DNA of 41,834 nucleotides from Sphaeroforma sirkka. Taxonomy: Eukaryota > Opisthokonta > Ichthyosporea > Ichthyophonida. A program made the position numbers and the translations under genes. Within the stretch, counting starts at the first letter, position 1. Each line of letters begins with the position of its first letter. The notes under the pieces are model-generated. The model was not told the DNA's origin. It did no database searches and was given only the letters and a program-made list of their open reading frames with translations. Of this stretch, positions 39,928-41,834 are shown one piece after another. The stretch spans positions 1 through 41,834 of the forward strand of contig LUCW03002024.1 of the NCBI GenBank assembly GCA_001586965.3, read 5' to 3'.

Positions 39928-40155
39928 TTATAATTGTGTACTAAAGTGTGTCAAGTGCAAGTATGGCAGTCTAGACACATTTGCCGAGGGTGTTTAGGTG
40001 AAAACATAAAAACGCCCAAGATATATGAAAGCTTTCCATTTCCGGAACACGCCAATGAATCTTATGTGCTTGCACAAAAGGATTTTGATACGCTGAGAGA
40101 GTCTCTGTATACTTTAATAAGCTATTCTCTTCTCCTTGGGAATGCAAGCATATAA
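39928..40155 (+). CDS. Unidentified short coding-like frame
   Basis: An open stretch ending at a TAA at 40153–40155 with protein-like texture: CQVQVWQSRHICRGCLGENI, then TPKIYESFPFPEHANE and KDFDTLRESLYTLISYSLLL. The Cys spacing (C-x2-C) hints at a metal site. It may be one exon of a gene or a remnant; no partner exon or start could be fixed. The N-terminal ATG-like codon at 39934 is only provisional. Confidence 0.25.
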
Positions 40156-41834
40156 ATAAAAGGCGTGTACGGTGTAAATGCTAAAATTTATTCGTCATTT
40201 ACTTCTGTGGCTTTAAACGTAAAATGCGTGCACTCATACAAATCCTTGACTACAGAGCTTTTAAACTCAGCCAGTCATTGTTTAATAATCGCTTTTAAGT
40301 GATGGATAGCGATATTCCTTATTTGACAGCACGGCCCGGATGTGCACACGCAAAATGTGTTTTAAGTTTACTATATAAAATTTCATAGTAGAACTCTAGT
40401 ATATAATTATTAATGCTGTAGAGGTGTAAAATGTATACGGGGGTATTGGTAGTATTTTAGCGGCTTATTATTTTTATTGGGGTTTTCCAACAAAAGTTCG
40501 AATTATTTTTTGGTGATTCGGTCTAATCAACAGGTATTTCGGATAAACTTTCCCGGCAATGATCTGGAAGAATGGATGTAAAATATAATCGAAGGTATAT
40601 CAACTCCTACATAACGTACTATGATTGGCTAAATAATGCTATAGATTTTGCGGACATTGCCCAATGTTTCAGGCGAAACAAAGTAGTTAGGCGTTTTGAT
40701 TGAGCCTGCGTAAAGTTGAGATAGCCAATTAAACAATTGTAATAAAAACTGAAAGCTCGAGTGGCCTTAACTTAAAAATCAGGCCCAACTCTCCCCTTAT
40801 TATTAGTGGGGATGGTGGGGTGAGGGCGTTGGCCGTTGACGGGCGTGACCGCGTGAGTCAGCGAGTGCCATTTTCAATACGTTTTACGGAAAAGGTTGTA
40901 AACAGACTATGTACAATTGCTCATAAATCCATTTTACGTTTACGTTCATGTGAGGTGCTGAGACTTCTGAGGTAAAACATATTTTTTACACGAAAAAAAA
41001 CACGTCGAATCTCAACAAGACGTGGTCAGAATCGATCACACTGATCACGCACTCATGACTAACGAATTTTGATTTTCTTTTTTACACACACAAATGAATC
41101 AATGATGTACAAACATAAAAAAGTTGTGTTTACAATAAAAAGGGTGTATGATTGTATGGTCAAAGGACGTATGACATAGCCTCATATTTTTTAGGCGCAT
41201 AGATAGCCTCTTCGGAGACTCGGACTCTCTCTTCTTTTTAAAATCAATTATAGAAGGCTATGGAGTATGGACTGTATGCCGTATGGAGTATACATTATTC
41301 AAAAACAAAAACAAAACTATAAAAAAAATTACATACTTTTTAGTTTTCAGCTGATGACTGAAGGCCGCTCTCACTCTGAAGTACTCACCTGTGGCCTGGG
41401 GGCTGGGGCTGGGGACTATTTTGTTTTGTCGAAAAATAAGGAGAGATTTCCGACTTCTCAACAAGTTCTAGTCGGCCCCAGTCAGGGACCCTCCCCATGG
41501 TATTCACATGAAATTGTTACTTTACGAACTAAAATATGCAATAAGGAACTTAAACTAATTCGTGGGGAAGGAAACTAAAATTGGGTTTCTTCCTGATAAA
41601 ACCAACAAAGAGTATCAAAAAAATTGAGAAATATATGTGCCACCGCAGGCCTTTGGCAAAAAAAAAAATCATACTTCATTATAAAAAACAAAATGGACAT
41701 ATGTACATATTGTAGTCGCCTTAAAAACAAGCTATGATAGCATCCGTATTTCGTATGTACATGTATTACCGTTCATTTCGCACATATACATATACGTATA
41801 TATACATATGAATGAATACGTACATACATACATA
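40156..41834. other. AT-rich, no gene recognised
   Basis: Low-GC sequence with A-runs and many stops. A GC-richer patch at 40810–40870 (gtggggtgagggcgttgg...) carries no motif I can name. The end of the window shows short (catata)-like repeats. Confidence 0.5.

Overview
This is a eukaryotic window. Its genes are split by many short GT–AG introns (about 45–350 bp), and it carries a chromodomain-type Ty3/gypsy retrotransposon and kilobases of AT and CA microsatellite. No bacterial or organellar features were seen. The mix of an intron-rich nucleoporin gene, a chromovirus and heavy simple repeats would suit a unicellular opisthokont such as an ichthyosporean, but that placement is inference; nothing here fixes the species.

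Layout. 1–3.1 kb: decayed Gag-like coding pieces on the minus strand, cut by stops and frame changes. 3.5–10.2 kb: a degenerate minus-strand Ty3/gypsy chromovirus. Reading right to left it has a primer-binding-site-like sequence, a broken gag, protease–reverse transcriptase, RNase H, an extra NPPW domain, integrase with an exact D35E spacing, and a chromodomain. A possible 183-bp LTR with a polypurine tract lies at its 3' end. 10.2–17.7 kb: gene-poor, with AT microsatellites, short tandem duplications, a deleted copy of the LTR-like repeat and two unidentified coding-like remnants. 17.7–20.8 kb: an almost pure (AT)n/(CA)n/(AAT)n desert.

21.2–30.7 kb, plus strand: a Nup214/Nup159-type nucleoporin. 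Thirteen exons can be chained with matching splice phases, for about 2,235 codons. The order is beta-propeller, FG repeats, coiled coil, second FG region. The propeller carries one apparent frame break in a run of eight A's. 32.3–38.3 kb, minus strand and convergent with it: an eight-exon gene of about 1,370 codons. It encodes a protein with a long Arg/Glu-rich charged region, Cys/His zinc-finger-like exons, an AT-hook-like GRPPK and a C-terminal (Ala-Gln)n tract of about 42 units. I cannot assign it to a named family. 38.8–39.5 kb is another AT/CA microsatellite block, and the right end is AT-rich with one short unidentified reading frame.

The two host genes would act in different places (cytoplasmic face of the nuclear pore; probably nuclear). 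Only their tail-to-tail neighbourhood links them. A theme across the window is short direct or tandem duplication (26–99-bp periods) in introns, exons and transposon alike.
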